From Clonostachys chloroleuca (Eukaryota > Ascomycota > Sordariomycetes > Hypocreales > Bionectriaceae), in assembly GCA_037952775.1 (NCBI GenBank), contig JBANAY010000001.1, positions 3,348,001 to 3,412,000 on the forward strand: a DNA stretch of 64,000 bases. The letters are read 5' to 3'. Below the pieces are notes generated by a model. It searched no databases. It was not told the DNA's origin and saw nothing but the letters and a program-made list of their open reading frames with translations. Below, in pieces: positions 36,313 to 48,212 of this stretch. Positions within the stretch are counted from its first letter, which is position 1. The number at the start of each line of letters is the position of its first letter. The translations under genes were made by a program, and so were the position numbers.

Positions 36313-37702
36313 ATGGCTATGGCCAATATAGCCGGCTCCGCGGCCACCGTCAGAGTCTCTGGGCCCCCCAACAGCAGCTTTCTTGTTGGGTATCCTGGCA
36401 TCTCGGCGACCTTGGTAAGTCATCCTAGGCAGCTCCTCGCCTCTCCGTCATGACCCTCCTTGAATGTTAGCGATCGTCCCGCGGGGTTCAGTTTGCTGAC
36501 CCATCACACCTCCATAGCCGCGCATCGAAGGGAAAGTCGAGATCCGGCCTGGTGTCGGCTTTTCTATGCCAGTCCCCGTTTCATTAGTTCGAATATGTCT
36601 ACAACGCCGCGAGACCATCCACCCCGACGCCGACAACCTAGCCAAGCGTCACCTTGGCGCGCCGAGGAGAGAAGCCGCAGATGTGGTGGGGAAAGAGGTG
36701 CTGCTCTTCCGATGCGCCTCTGGCAAGGAGGCTGAGAGCGTTATTGCGATGGACCTTCCCTTCGTGTTATTTATTCCCTTTGGGCGGGGCGGCGAAGAGA
36801 CCAACCGCCGGATCCCACCAGCCTCACTTCAACTCCCAAACCGAATCGCCGAGACCTACTACGAGCTGGTGGTTACCGTCCAGCAGGGCCACAGCAATCA
36901 ATACAAATACACCTTCCCCATGCCCCTCCAACGATACGATACCCTCTCCACATTTGGCATGTACAATAAACCCGAGACGAAGCTGATAACGGCCGACAAC
37001 ATCGTCCATCTTGGTATTAATCTTCCAAAATGGAGTTACGGGCCAAATGATCCCATTACTGTATACATCAAAGTGTCCCCGAATCCAGACTGGTTAAGTA
37101 AGGCAAAGCGGGTCACCATCGATTCAATCACTCTATTGATTGAAGAGGAGATAACCTACAACCCAGAGGGCGACGAGCCGACCAAGAAGGTCAATAAGAT
37201 ATCGAAACAAGTCCAAAAGGTCAAGACCAAGCTACCAGAAGCTGGGTATGCGACGAACATGGGGCTTTGCTTCCCCTCCAAAGATCTCCGAGACCCGGAC
37301 GGCATCGTCAAGCGAGGGAAGCCAGCTTTCCCAATGTATGAAGTGACGTCCTTCACTACAACGTCGACGTTGTACAAAATTGAATTTTACATAAACATTA
37401 AGGTGGGGGAGGCTTGTATCCCTGATCGGTTCCAGGAAGGTTTTGTTGACATCAAACAGGTCCAACTCAGTGGTGCCCGCGACGTAAGCTTGCGACAACC
37501 CATCGTAATATGTCCACTCGACAAGCAAGGCTGCAAGGAAGAGATGGACGCAATTGAGCAATCCGCCAAGGATGCGTCTCACGTTGACCCCAACAACCCC
37601 ATGCTTCCCGCACATTCTATCATTCTAGCTAGCGATCGTGACTCATTACGAGCGCTAGGGTTGTGCATGGTTGGAGGTCAAAAAAAGCCGCTTATTGAGT
37701 GA
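36313..37702 (+). CDS. Arrestin-fold domain protein
   Basis: Exons 36313-36414 and 36518-37702 with a 103-bp intron (GTAAGT...CCATAG, phase 0) encode 428 residues. The start is MAMANIAGSAATVRVSGPPN, and the junction LPRIEGKVEIRPGVGF is a natural arrestin strand pair. The N-terminal arrestin sandwich continues with LPFVLFIPFG and ETYYELVVTVQQG, and the C-terminal sandwich with YVTF-like TTSTLYKIEFYINIKV and VCPLDKQG segments. Fungal arrestins act as adaptors for ubiquitin ligases or pH and nutrient signalling at the plasma membrane. No PY motif is obvious here, so the partner is unknown. ATG 36319 is an equally possible start. Confidence 0.85.
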
Positions 37703-38518
37703 TGACGAGAGGTAAATGGTCTGAGTTATTACCTCCTTGTGCTTGGTCCCCGAGCAGTGCGCCACTCGCGCCGGGCTACAGCGATATGCGGACTTCATGG
37801 CTGCAGTCACACCTACTCATCCATCACCCAGTCGCCATGCCGCCATACACGACTCACACACGCCTAAAGCATAACAACGACGAGGGCCGCGGTTACGTGT
37901 ACCTGTCCACGGTCTCAGTCAGTTGTAGCAGGATAGAGAGTGGCTGTTGGGCCGCTCGAGGAGTCGAGCCAAGGATGACACGAGGATTCCCGAGGCAACG
38001 TGGTGGCAGATACCCATGGAGAGGAAGCAAGCTAATGAGGCAAGGCAGAGCTCTGCTTTGAGTACATGGCATGACGGATAAGGCGTTTGGGGCATCGATT
38101 ATTTAACGAAGAGAAGGGCATTGCACTGGCGTCGGATTGGAGTGAACGATCAGAGGCGGATATTCCCCTGTTGGCTTTTTGGACCAGTTGTGATGCGGGG
38201 TATAGCGGACGACTTGCAATTACGAAGTTACACAAGACATTCGTGCTTCCCCGTTCGTTCCGTGATGTTATCATGGTGCTTGCATTATGATTAAGCATGT
38301 ACATAAAGCATCTAGGGTCAATTAAAATGTATAATTAACTTCATCCAAGTTGAAATTGTACATCAAGGCTAGAGAGAACATACACCCATGTGATAAGGAT
38401 ATCAAAATTTTACGTGTACAAACCCCACCACGTTTCCACACCCACAAAAGAGTGACTACAAATCATTGTTAGTTAACAGCAGAGAAGAAAGCAATCAAGC
38501 AAAAAGGGAAGCAAAAAT
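37703..38518. other. Spacer between the arrestin gene and tRNA-Leu
   Basis: 816 bp holding the 3' flank of the arrestin gene, AT-rich from 38300 on. Short frames only. Confidence 0.5.
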
Positions 38519-38626
38519 GCGAGCTGCAGGGATCGAACCTGCGCGTGTTTCCACATTGCGGATGACAGTGACCAGAGCACTGGAGGAAGCCTAAACACAA
38601 CGCCTTAACCACTCGGCCAAACTCGC
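38519..38626 (-). tRNA. tRNA-Leu(TAG) with intron
   Basis: On the minus strand the acceptor arms GCGAGTT and AGCTCGC pair over 7 bp (one G-T). The A box (TGGCCGAGTGG), anticodon stem TTGTG/CGCAA with loop TTTAGG, long class II variable arm TGTGGAAACACG and T arm GCAGG-TTCGATC-CCTGC are all present. The anticodon is TAG (Leu). An intron of roughly 28 nt follows position 37. A T5 Pol III terminator follows the 3' end (38513-38517 on plus). Confidence 0.92.
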
Positions 38627-38896
38627 GAATAGGTGGTCTTCGATGCAAAAATTAGGTGGCTATAGGGTAATGGCAACGCCACGGAGATCTAATCGTGAAA
38701 TTTCACGACATTGATGCGAAAGCTTGATTGAACCATTCTCAAACTTTTTCTCTAAAGCTGGGGCAATTGATCCCAACTCTTGGGCCCAATACCAAACACC
38801 ATTTTGGGTTATAATTACTCTATTCAGTTCTCAAGGACAGAAGATATTACGAGGTTTGGAACCGAAATCAGTACCCGCGCATGGAGCATCGGCACA

Positions 38897-40271
38897 ATGG
38901 CCTTCGACGATGACGATGTTCCGACAGCCTCGAGGCAGCCCGCCGCCGGCAGCGAGGATGCGCCAACGCTCGAGGAAGAAATGGAAGATGGGGTCGCCGA
39001 TTTCACAAAGCTGAGTTCCATGTTTGCGAAGAAGGGCATATCCGGCAAGACGATTCGCAAAGGCGAGAAGGACTTTGAGTCACACGGCACCCAGGCGCAG
39101 GACAAGGTGCTGGAGGCGAGCCGGCAGGCCATGGAGGAGGTCCTCAGCTACACGAGGATACACCGCCGCGACACCTGGGTGAGGGCCTGGTACTTCCCGG
39201 ACCGGTTTGCCGAACTTGAGGGTGAGGACGACGACATACAACTGAGGGAACGGGTCGTCGTGGTAGAGCACGAGAAGGGGAACTGGATGAAGGACATTGG
39301 CCGGTCGTGTCCGTCCAGCAAGGATGCGCACGGGGCGGGTAGGCTGTGGCTATTGCCGGAGGAGGCTCTATACCTCGTCGAGAGAGGCACGATCGACCTG
39401 TGGTGGCCGAACAAGTCATTTGAGGAGCTTCTGCCCAAAACTTCGGACTCAGATGGCCAGCAAAGGTTTGGGCCGGACGACTATGAGGCAGGCCTGCCTC
39501 TAACCCTGGAGGCTGCCTACACGTTGCTCGTTGGATTTGAGGGCGAGCGAGGCAAAACAACATTTTCCAAGTACCATGTCTTCACACATCTCAAAAGAGG
39601 GGGTTTCAATATTTTACGGGCACCACAAAATCCGGAACTTCCAAGTGAATCCCGAGTTGCCTCACCCCCCTGGTATGGGATTTCCCTGTGGCAATCGCTC
39701 TTCTCATTTCTGAGTTTGCGACAGGAACCCAAGGTCAACTCACAAGGACCTTTGGTAGCCCCCGGTCTTTACAGGACATATCATTCTATTTACCAGCAAC
39801 TTGCCATCATTCCCCGGCACAAGCCTTCTCCTGCGCCGGCTGAAAGCACCGAGCCACAGGATCCGTTCAAGATATTTTACCATGTCTGGAAATCGGGAGG
39901 TGCTCCCTTCTCAAAGCGCAACCCCCCTGCCCCGGATTTCCGCATCGCGGTGACGGATACAAGCGATACCTTTGTTCCGGACTTGGGCCAGATTGAATCA
40001 CTGCTCGAGTCTACGCCATATGATCCTCCGAACCCAGCCTGGCAGGGTCCTGGGAGGGTGTATCAGATTGAAGTGGGGGCACCGCAACGTGCTCGTCGCG
40101 ATTGTGGATCGAGGCCTGGTCAACTTCATGAGGTTTGGCGAAGGCGCGTTTGGTGAAGAGAAGGTCTACGAGCGATTTGACAACCCTCGGGGCAGATATA
40201 GAGGAGGCAAGGGCGGCCGTGGCGGCGGCCGTGGTGGACGTGGCCGTGGCCGTGGAAAAGGACGGAGGTGA
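38897..40271 (+). CDS. sen54: tRNA-splicing endonuclease subunit SEN54 (one frame break)
   Basis: The frame from ATG 38897 (MAFDDDDVPTAS) covers the Sen54 N-terminal domain: GEKDFESHGTQAQDKVLE and the SRQAMEEVLSYTR helix. It also covers the conserved TTFSKYHVFTHLKRGGF. The C-terminal block RLKWGHRNVLVAIVDRGLVNF lies in another frame, ending at 40271. They join at VYQ/RLKW near 40058-40066, where two bases appear to be missing (CAGATTG against an expected CAGAGATTG-like sequence). No intron fits. Total is about 457 residues. Sen54 is a structural subunit of the heterotetramer that removes tRNA introns. The extreme C-terminus carries an RGG/GRG-rich tail (plus 40190-40268) that is not standard for the family. 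The gene diverges from the intron-containing tRNA-Leu 270 bp upstream. In yeast the gene is essential, so the break is probably an error. Confidence 0.92.
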
Positions 40272-43200
40272 GAGAACTCCAGACATGTGAATGGCTCGAA
40301 ACTAGCAGTCAACGTTATGCGCTGGCGAGTCCTAGGAAATGCGACCCGAATTTACGTCAATAGTTGGTCAAGAGCCAGAGCTCCAAAAAGATGAACTCCG
40401 AAACTTGATGACATCCTCAGATTATTGAGTTTCTCCACATCTCGTGTTCTAGGCCTGCATGTGCAGATATCGTGCATATCGCGCTTGTTCCGGTTCTTAA
40501 TAAAACAGCAGTAGTAGGAATTGCGCAATTGAAGTTCCGAGTCGCGTGGATGCCAGACCAGTTCTCTGCACCGTAGAATACTGTAAGCTTGGGCAGGCAT
40601 TTTTTTCGGAGACTCGCAAAAGCACAAGTAAACGGCATAAAGTTGTCAGATGTCTGACACTCCGACCCTCGCCAGCGCATTCATGGCCTGTCGGAAATCC
40701 CTGGTCGTAATTTTCTTTTGCGGTTAGCTTTGCGGCTACCTCCGCACTGCCTACTATTGCCAGTCGCGTCTGCAGCTGAACCTCGTAAGTGGATGACCCG
40801 GAAGTCGTCACACCTAATTGAAGGCTTTTTCACAACAACCCTCGCGCTGACGAAGATTCCCGAAAATTAAAGGAAACCGGCAATGGAACATGAGTCCGAA
40901 GCAAACAATGGATGTGGTTTCATTTTTCCTTCTCGCTTTTTCTTCTTGTGATGATTACGTGTAGGTCGCAACCCCAAGCCAAGGGGATCATGATAGCATA
41001 GATAGTGCTTTAGTGAGTCAATTGCATGTCACCCACCCGACGGACTGGTAACTCAACCTGGACGGGAGCTGACGTTGACTGGCCCGGCCATATGTAGGAT
41101 TTGCCACCCTCCTAGAGGAAAATGAAGGAATGGCAATGTGACTCAGAATTGTGCGCATCCAATGCCCGCACGGGAACACTACCTGTGATTTTATTCATAC
41201 CACTTCTGGAGTGTTGGCGTGACAAGAGCCCTGGATCAAGAACCTTCCAATTTTCTGTTGGCCCTCGACGTGAGAGAAAAAGTAAATTTGCGCGCACCTC
41301 AACAAGGATAAAACGATAAAATGGAACTGTTGGTGGTTTGAAATTACCAACTATGTATCATTATGTAATGGTGACAACTTATTTCCTCGTGATAAGCAGC
41401 AATGGATAAAGTGCCGATACCATGTCTACCTCTCGGGTACGTTGGTGACACACGTCAGTCTCTACGAGGTACTTGCGTTGGTTGTACAGGTAATTAGGCC
41501 CGACGCGATTTGTTGATGGTGTGAGGAGGGCTGCGGCGGAACTAGAGTCGAAAAAGATGCCAACCCTCAAAGGGGACGTTTCGAGATTGGCGCTGCTAAC
41601 GAAAAAGCATGTTGTCTCGTTCCAATCAGTCATTCTGGCCGCGCTAGATTGGATGGATGGTCGCTAAAATAATTGGGATTTGCTCATGGATTAAACTAAT
41701 AGTGTGCATACGTGCAGTGGGTGTGACCACCCCCAATCAATCAGCCCATATCCCATCCGTACAGGGGAGTTTATGCCGACAAGTCCTTGGAAACACGAAG
41801 AAGCCGACGCCAGTCCTACGTGCGGGCAGCAAACCCCAGACACAGCGAGGTCTCATCTCGACTCTGCGCCATGCCCGCCTTTGTTTCCGCCTCTCAAGAC
41901 CTTGAGTCGGTGGTTCTGGCTGTCGTGGAACTCGCAGCTCGAAAGACGTGGCCTCAACCCCCATCGTTGTGGCGCGACGTGGGGACGGGGGGGCTGCTGC
42001 TCTGATCTGCTCAGGCAACTCGAGGATGCGCAAAGAAAGGTCCAATAAATGGTGGGGTCATCGGGCCAAGTCTCCTATCAGCCAGAGAAAGCCAAGTCAC
42101 GGCGTCGCTCAAACGCAGCTTGGCGTATCCACCCCTGAGTGCGAGTGTAATAGTACATTGCCCGTGGGTACCCTCCCTGCTTACCATTTAGGTCTCGGTT
42201 CTGCACCCCACGGGTGTTTCGATTCCATACTCTACCCTACATGTTATAGGTGCGAAAGTGGTGATGCGGCCTGTTGTTGGGGGCGGCTTCATTGCTATTG
42301 TTCTCAGTGTCGCATCCCTCTGCTTTGGATTGGGGCGATATACAATCCTGCAATGTGCCCATGACGCCGTGTCGAAATCGGGTTGTGTTACGAGGGGGAT
42401 TGGAGTGCTTGTGTGTAATTAATTAATTAATCAGTGATGCAGACCACCGACAGCTTACAGATTGACAACTCACAAAACCACCCAGGCGAAGCAGCAACCT
42501 GTTTGAACGAAGCGGTCGCTTGTGGCATCGAGCAACACCGACTACAAGTGTCGCTGTACATTACCAAAATCGACATCGGTAACTACTTGCTCCGTAAGGT
42601 TTATGGGGGAGCGATATGAAACCTGCCGTATCCCCAAATCCGGGTTCCTTTGCTATGTTCTTAGTGCCGTGCTTGTAATTTTTTTCTCTCGCAACCAACC
42701 ATTCGCCTGGCAAGCAGAAGGTGCACGACGCAAATGTGCTCTGTCAACACGACCCTAACTCGTAGACCCAGGGCTTGCTGCTGCATGTGTAACTGGCTGG
42801 TAGGTTCGACAGACAGCAATCCGTCCAGTTGCGCAATTGAATGCAAGACGATCATCGCAAGACAAGGAAGAGTTTAAAGATGGGTACTGTCGACTGGGTA
42901 CTTAGGCACTAAGCAAGCTGTTGATTGGGTGATTTTCCGGGTACGATGATTGCCTTAGGTCGCATTGATTTGCCAACCACAAGCCATTAGTCGCGTTTTA
43001 ATCAGTTGGCGGGCTCTCCCTCAATTGGAAACTAAAACCTGTCTCTCACTCTCTCGCTCCTCTCTGCCTTCCTCGGCGTCTCATACATTCCGGTTTCTCC
43101 CCTTACAACCCTCCATCATCTCTTTTTCCATGCTTTCTTTTCCCCATCCTCCTCTTTCCCTAAACATCACTCAACCTTGCGCTTTACCCTGGCCTGACCT

Positions 43201-43780
43201 TTAAACCAAGTATAGCCAGGCAACTCCCATCGACTTACTAATAGTAAGTAAGGTACAGCCGTTCAGGGAACCCGCCAACTTAGACTTGAGCGTCCCGGTT
43301 TATCCGCCCAATCTATTCTCCCCCTTTCTCTTTTGCTTCAGTTTTTTTTTTTCCCTCCCTTGCTCGCAACTCGAGTTAATAATTATCGTCGTCATCCACA
43401 CGGCGTCATTGCTAGCTTCGCACTCGGTTTCACATTTTACGAACCGTCAGTGTGGCTCTTTCGTCCGTGCGACAGTCTTTTCTTATTCCTGAATAGCACT
43501 TTGGTTTTGGTTTTTTTCTGCACGGTGGTGTGTTTTGGTCCTTCGATTCGCTAGGCTTCCATTACTGTAACCACAACCGACGCGCGATCGCGCTCCTCGT
43601 ACCATCGACGTACAGTTTACGCCGGTCGCAGGTGGAGCCAAATTGAACCAGCCCTGGCAAGGTACGCACCTTAAGTTTTGGACCAGGGGGTTTCTCGATT
43701 CCACCATCCCCAAACCCAACGCAACATAAACCATCAACCCATCGCATCGTATCGCATCTCATCGCGAGCTTTCCTTAACC
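40272..43780. other. Long 3.5-kb spacer and leader
   Basis: No gene can be supported. From about 43000 it becomes C/T-rich, as in a long 5' leader, and includes a 24-codon upstream frame (43130-43204). There is a short (AATT)n run at 42418-42431. It is the upstream region of the gene at 43781. Confidence 0.5.
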
Positions 43781-46700
43781 ATGGCTGAGCTTCCATCGCC
43801 AAAGCTCGAGGGTGGCCCCAGCCCGCCCGTGCCCCCAACTGTCTTGACTCCAGTTGAGACAGCTCCCTCAGCTCCCTTGGCCGTCACGCCAACCCCTACC
43901 ACAGCCAATATTTCTTCTCCCAAGGCCCCATCAGACACAGTCACCTCATCCCCAAAACCCATGGCACCCAAGGTGAATGGCATCGACGAGCCTCCCTCCA
44001 CAGAAGAAGTACCAATCCGCGAACCGGTACGGGAGCCTGAGCCTGAGAAAGTCGAGGTTCCTGCAATTGAGGGCCAAGAAGGCGAAGATCGACTATCCAA
44101 GTAAGTGCTGAATTTTTTCTTCTTGTTGCGTCTCGACTTTCTTTCAACTTTTATCTCTCTTCCTTTTCAAAGCTTTTCTTCCCCGATAAGCTCATTTGCC
44201 TTTGTGTGAGATCAAACTCTTTGAAAAGTTCCTTGACCTTTTGGCGAGTTTCTTTTCTCCCCAATCGTTGAATTTGTTGCGATGATTTCATTCGTTGTCG
44301 ACTGTGCAAAGCTCATGTGGATCATGGGCCGGGCGCAGGGAGCGCACGATTGAAGCTTTTGATGAGAGGGTTTTTTCCTTTCTTCTTCTTCACCAAGTCA
44401 GCGAAACACTTTCCTGTCTCGTAATTCATTGTTCTCAAGCTGTGTAGGATGAAACCTTGTTTGAAGAAGGTTTTTTTCTGCGAGTGCAGACATTTGCGCA
44501 CCAATCAGCTCTTTCGAAACCGTCGACGCGTCGTTGTGTCGCGGTCGCAGCTGCCTCTTTTCTTACAGCTCCTTCCCTCTCAGCCGGCCACTCGGCAGCA
44601 CAACAAGAAAAATAGAAGCAGAGACTAGGGCATTTCATTTTGCATCTGCGCATATTTTATCAAATTATTTTAATTTGAAGTCCCAGATTCTCAAAATCGG
44701 ACTATCTGAGCTAGTCGCTCTCATTTTCCTATCCTCATTGTCAACTTCTCATTCTGCACACAGCTCCCTCATAGAGCTGGAAACGGACCTTTGGCCTGAA
44801 GCCTACGTGTGCTGCCAAGAGATATTCCTCCCTGGAATACGTTTGAAGGTACAATTGGCAAGCGACAAGTTTCCCCAATCACCGCTTTTCTTAATTCACA
44901 ATGCCATCCGTGAGTGGCCAGTCTTCTTCATATACGTATACACACCTGGGGTTTTGCGTAAAGTAATTCACCCAGGTGTGTTTGGTTAATGAGCTCTGGC
45001 CCTCGCACTGGTCTAACTTCCTCGTTTCTCTTCCCCCCTCACTCACACTTCTCTTTTCTCTCTTATTCACACACCCTCTTTTTTTCTTACCCACCTCTTT
45101 CTCTCACCACCCCAGCTACCGCAAAATACCACCAACTCATCCAACCATTACCGTTGGCACATCTCCTCTTACGCCATCTCGCTTCCAGAACAGGGCTCGT
45201 TTGGCTTTGTTTCCTGATCAATGTGAGAGGTATACCAAATCTGGGCCAAAGGTCTCACTGAGTAACCCTCTCACACCCACCTCCCTCGTCTGTCATATAC
45301 CCTACTAAACCCAGGGTTTCATCCATCGTTGATACACCTTGTTGTTGCTCCTTTTATTCTTCTGTATTTTCTTAGCACTTGTCTCAGCACTTTACTAACG
45401 GCATACTTAGGCAGGTCAACGGCACAAAGAACGCCACTGACGACGTTGATGGCGAGAGTGAATTGAGTGAACCAGATAGCAACGTTCACTCTCCACCTGG
45501 TGTGCATGATCTAGCAGACGAGATAGTTGTTAGCAACAGACCTGATGAGGATCAACCTTTTTCACCGAATCACGCACACTCGGAAGAGGAAGACGAGACC
45601 ATGGTAGACGCACAAGAGGAGCACATCTCGCCGTACCCAAAGCGCAAGCGAACTACGACTATCAACGGCGCTGGTGAAAAGATCTCAGACTCCTTTGATA
45701 GCACCCTTGAGGATAAAGCTGCTGAAACCATTACGAACGGCAAGCCTAAGCCTACGCGCGCAGCCGCCGGTGGTGTTAAGGGTATTATTCTTGGCCATTG
45801 GAGAGATTCTGAAGTCCCTGAGGATGCGCGAAAGCATGCCGTCATCGGATTCATTGATATCCGTGACCGCCTACGTACACGTATTCAGCCTGTCAACCTG
45901 ATTGGTGAGGTGATGACAGTCGACTTTCCTCTTCCTCCTGGCCCCGGAGGAAGCTGGGTAACTTTTGACAGAATCTTTTTCTTGCCTCACCTTGTTGGTC
46001 TAGATCAGTCCCAAATCAAGGAGTACGTTAGAGTTCGTTCAGAGATGACTGAGGAAACGGATGAGGAGCGCATTGCTGCCGAGAAGGCTGTGGCGAAGGA
46101 TGTTGCTCGGCGAGTTAAGCCTAATTCTTCAGACCACCCAACACCCCAGCTACAGATAGCATATGGATCAAACCTTCCAGATCACATGGCTGCTCATGTC
46201 CGTCCAGATGCGAAGCGACGAAAGACAAGCAGTGGTTTTGCACCCATCCATCCAGCCCCTTCTCCAGCGCTGGATTCACCACGCGGTGGCCCTTCGCCTG
46301 CTTACCAACGGCCCACGCTTGATACGCTTCCTGGTACTCGACCCACCCGCATTCTTCTCGGATACTGGAGTAAATCGGACGAAAAAGACCCCAAAGATCG
46401 ACATGCAGTCTACGGTATCCTAGGCCATAACGACATGTTCCGTGTCAAGCTTGTTCGCGAGACCCGAGATGGTCGATATGTCGATGGCAACTTCCCTACG
46501 GCGCCCGGCGCTCTTTGGATCGCCTACGAAGAGGTTGAGATGGAACCACATCTTAAAACTTTAGCACGAGCTGAGATCAAGGAGTATTGCCGTGTCCGTC
46601 AATATCAGATTGATCAGGGAGAAACATCCGACGAAAAGGAATCAAACCAGGTCAAGGCCGCCGCAGAGGCCCAGGCTCGTATCGGCGGGAACCCTACGAC

Positions 46701-47361
46701 CATCAAGCACACCGCACCCAGTTCCGTAACGAATACTTCCGACAATGTAGATGAGCCTGAATCCCCTACACAGCGGGGTCTAAGTGGCCAGAAGCTACGT
46801 ACATCACGCCGCACAGAGGCCAAAGCTCTCGCTCAAGCACAAGCCCAGGCAGAGCAAGATAAGATTGATCGTGACGAGAGCCGCGTCAACGGGCGGTCAC
46901 GTCCCTCCATGGGAGATGAAGGCCTCAATGGCCGTGTCAACAATATCCGAAGTGAGAGAGCGGTTGCCCTTGCTCAACGGGAAATCGCCCGAGCTGAGGC
47001 CGCTCAGGGGCGTGCTGATTTGCACGCCTCCCACCGAGAACGTGCTGCAGCAGTTGCGGCGGAGGAAGCAACAGCTGTCGCGGCGGCCGCAGTCGCCACA
47101 CCCGGGGCGACTACGCCTAACGGCACTTCTCGATTTGCAGCATCAGATGACATGCAGCGTCTGAATCAGGTTTGGGCTCGTCAGGAATCCCTCAGAGTCA
47201 GAGCAGCATCGGAGGATGCCAAGGTGTACGATGGCCGTAAATATGAGCGCAAGTCCACAGGCCCTTTTACGGGTAAGCTTGTGGCACAAGGAACGCTCAT
47301 TAACATCGATGGAGAGGACTACGTGGAGTACCGAGTTTTAACTCGGCCCTCCTTTTTCTAA
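43781..47361 (+). CDS. Conserved nuclear-type protein with a duplicated domain, function unknown
   Basis: Exons 43781-44100 and 45411-47361 give 756 residues. The splice GTAAGT...CTTAG is in phase 2 and has a CTAAC branch site near 45395. Exon 1 is Pro/Ser-rich (MAELPSPKLEGG). After an acidic region and a basic PKRKRTT stretch come two related blocks. Block A (about 230-315) runs from GIILGHWRDS through HAVIGFIDIRDRLRTR to IKEYVRVR. Block B (about 420-502) runs from ILLGYWSKSD through RHAVYGILGHNDMFRVK to IKEYCRVR. The C-terminus is Ala/Glu/Arg-rich and helical, with a conserved-looking end DGEDYVEYRVLTRPSFF. I do not recognise the family. A nuclear chromatin or transcription role is a guess from composition. 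The 1310-bp intron is far longer than the others here. Confidence 0.8.
44101..45410 (+). other. Unusually long intron of the duplicated-domain gene
   Basis: 1310 bp with canonical ends and pyrimidine-rich stretches (45030-45110). I found no snoRNA with paired C and D boxes and no nested gene. An alternative first exon or promoter inside it is possible. Confidence 0.7.
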
Positions 47362-48212
47362 TAATAAGGCTTTCTAGCCTTTTGCTTTGGGTTTTGTATT
47401 TTTGTGGCGTTATTCAGTTGCACGAGATCAAGTCGAGATACTCCTGGAATTAGCCGTTCCTCATCAGGTCTTCGCTAATTATGTACTCTTTTTTTTTCTT
47501 TCTCTTTTTCTTTTTCAACGGTATTGCTGCCGACGATGGGTTAATGTTACCACACCTTACGCAACCAAATCGATGTGCAGGCAAAGATGCCAACCCCTCA
47601 ACGGAAGGAGCATACTGAAACAAATTGTCACCAAATGCTCCTCGGTTTCACGCCAAGTTCGACGCGTCGGAATGTGACATGGGAGGGCTGAGATGGGCTT
47701 TCCCATGGCATATTTTATAGAAGGCTTGTCGGTCTTCAGATGATGATTTTTTTTAGCTTCGCTGGCTTGGGAAGATGAATTGGTTGGATTATGTCAGGGT
47801 CTTTCTTTTTTCTTTTTTTCTTCCTTCGCCTTTACAAAGTCAAAGACTCTTTACAGGCAACCAAAAAGAGCAGTCAGTGTATGTTAGTTTGAAGAGTAGT
47901 GGCGCGAGCGCGACTTGGCTGGAAAGATGGCACCTCACACAATTGTGGTTCTTCTAGCCTTTGTTTTTTTACCTTTGCTTGGCGATGGAGAGATGCCATG
48001 TCTTTTACCTTGGAGGATAGGTAAAAGCACTTAGTTAGCTTCTCAAAAATCAGATTGAATTCCTGAAAACAAGATGAAATGCTTGGCTGGCTGGATTAAA
48101 CGGGTTGGAGTGGTCACGATAAAGTTGTGCTGGGGTTTGCCTGAAGGATGTCGGTCTATAGTCTTTTTTTTTGATTTGTGTGCATGTGCCATTATCTACT
48201 GTCATATCTGAT
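47362..48212. other. Convergent 3' flanks of the duplicated-domain gene and zpr1
   Basis: 851 bp rich in T runs (for example 47489-47500 and 47808-47820). No gene was recognised. Confidence 0.5.

Noticed and set aside
44101..45410. C/D-box snoRNA in the long intron
   Set aside because: Only an imperfect C-like box (TTGATGA near 44357) is present, with the nearest CTGA about 350 bp away; spacing is wrong.
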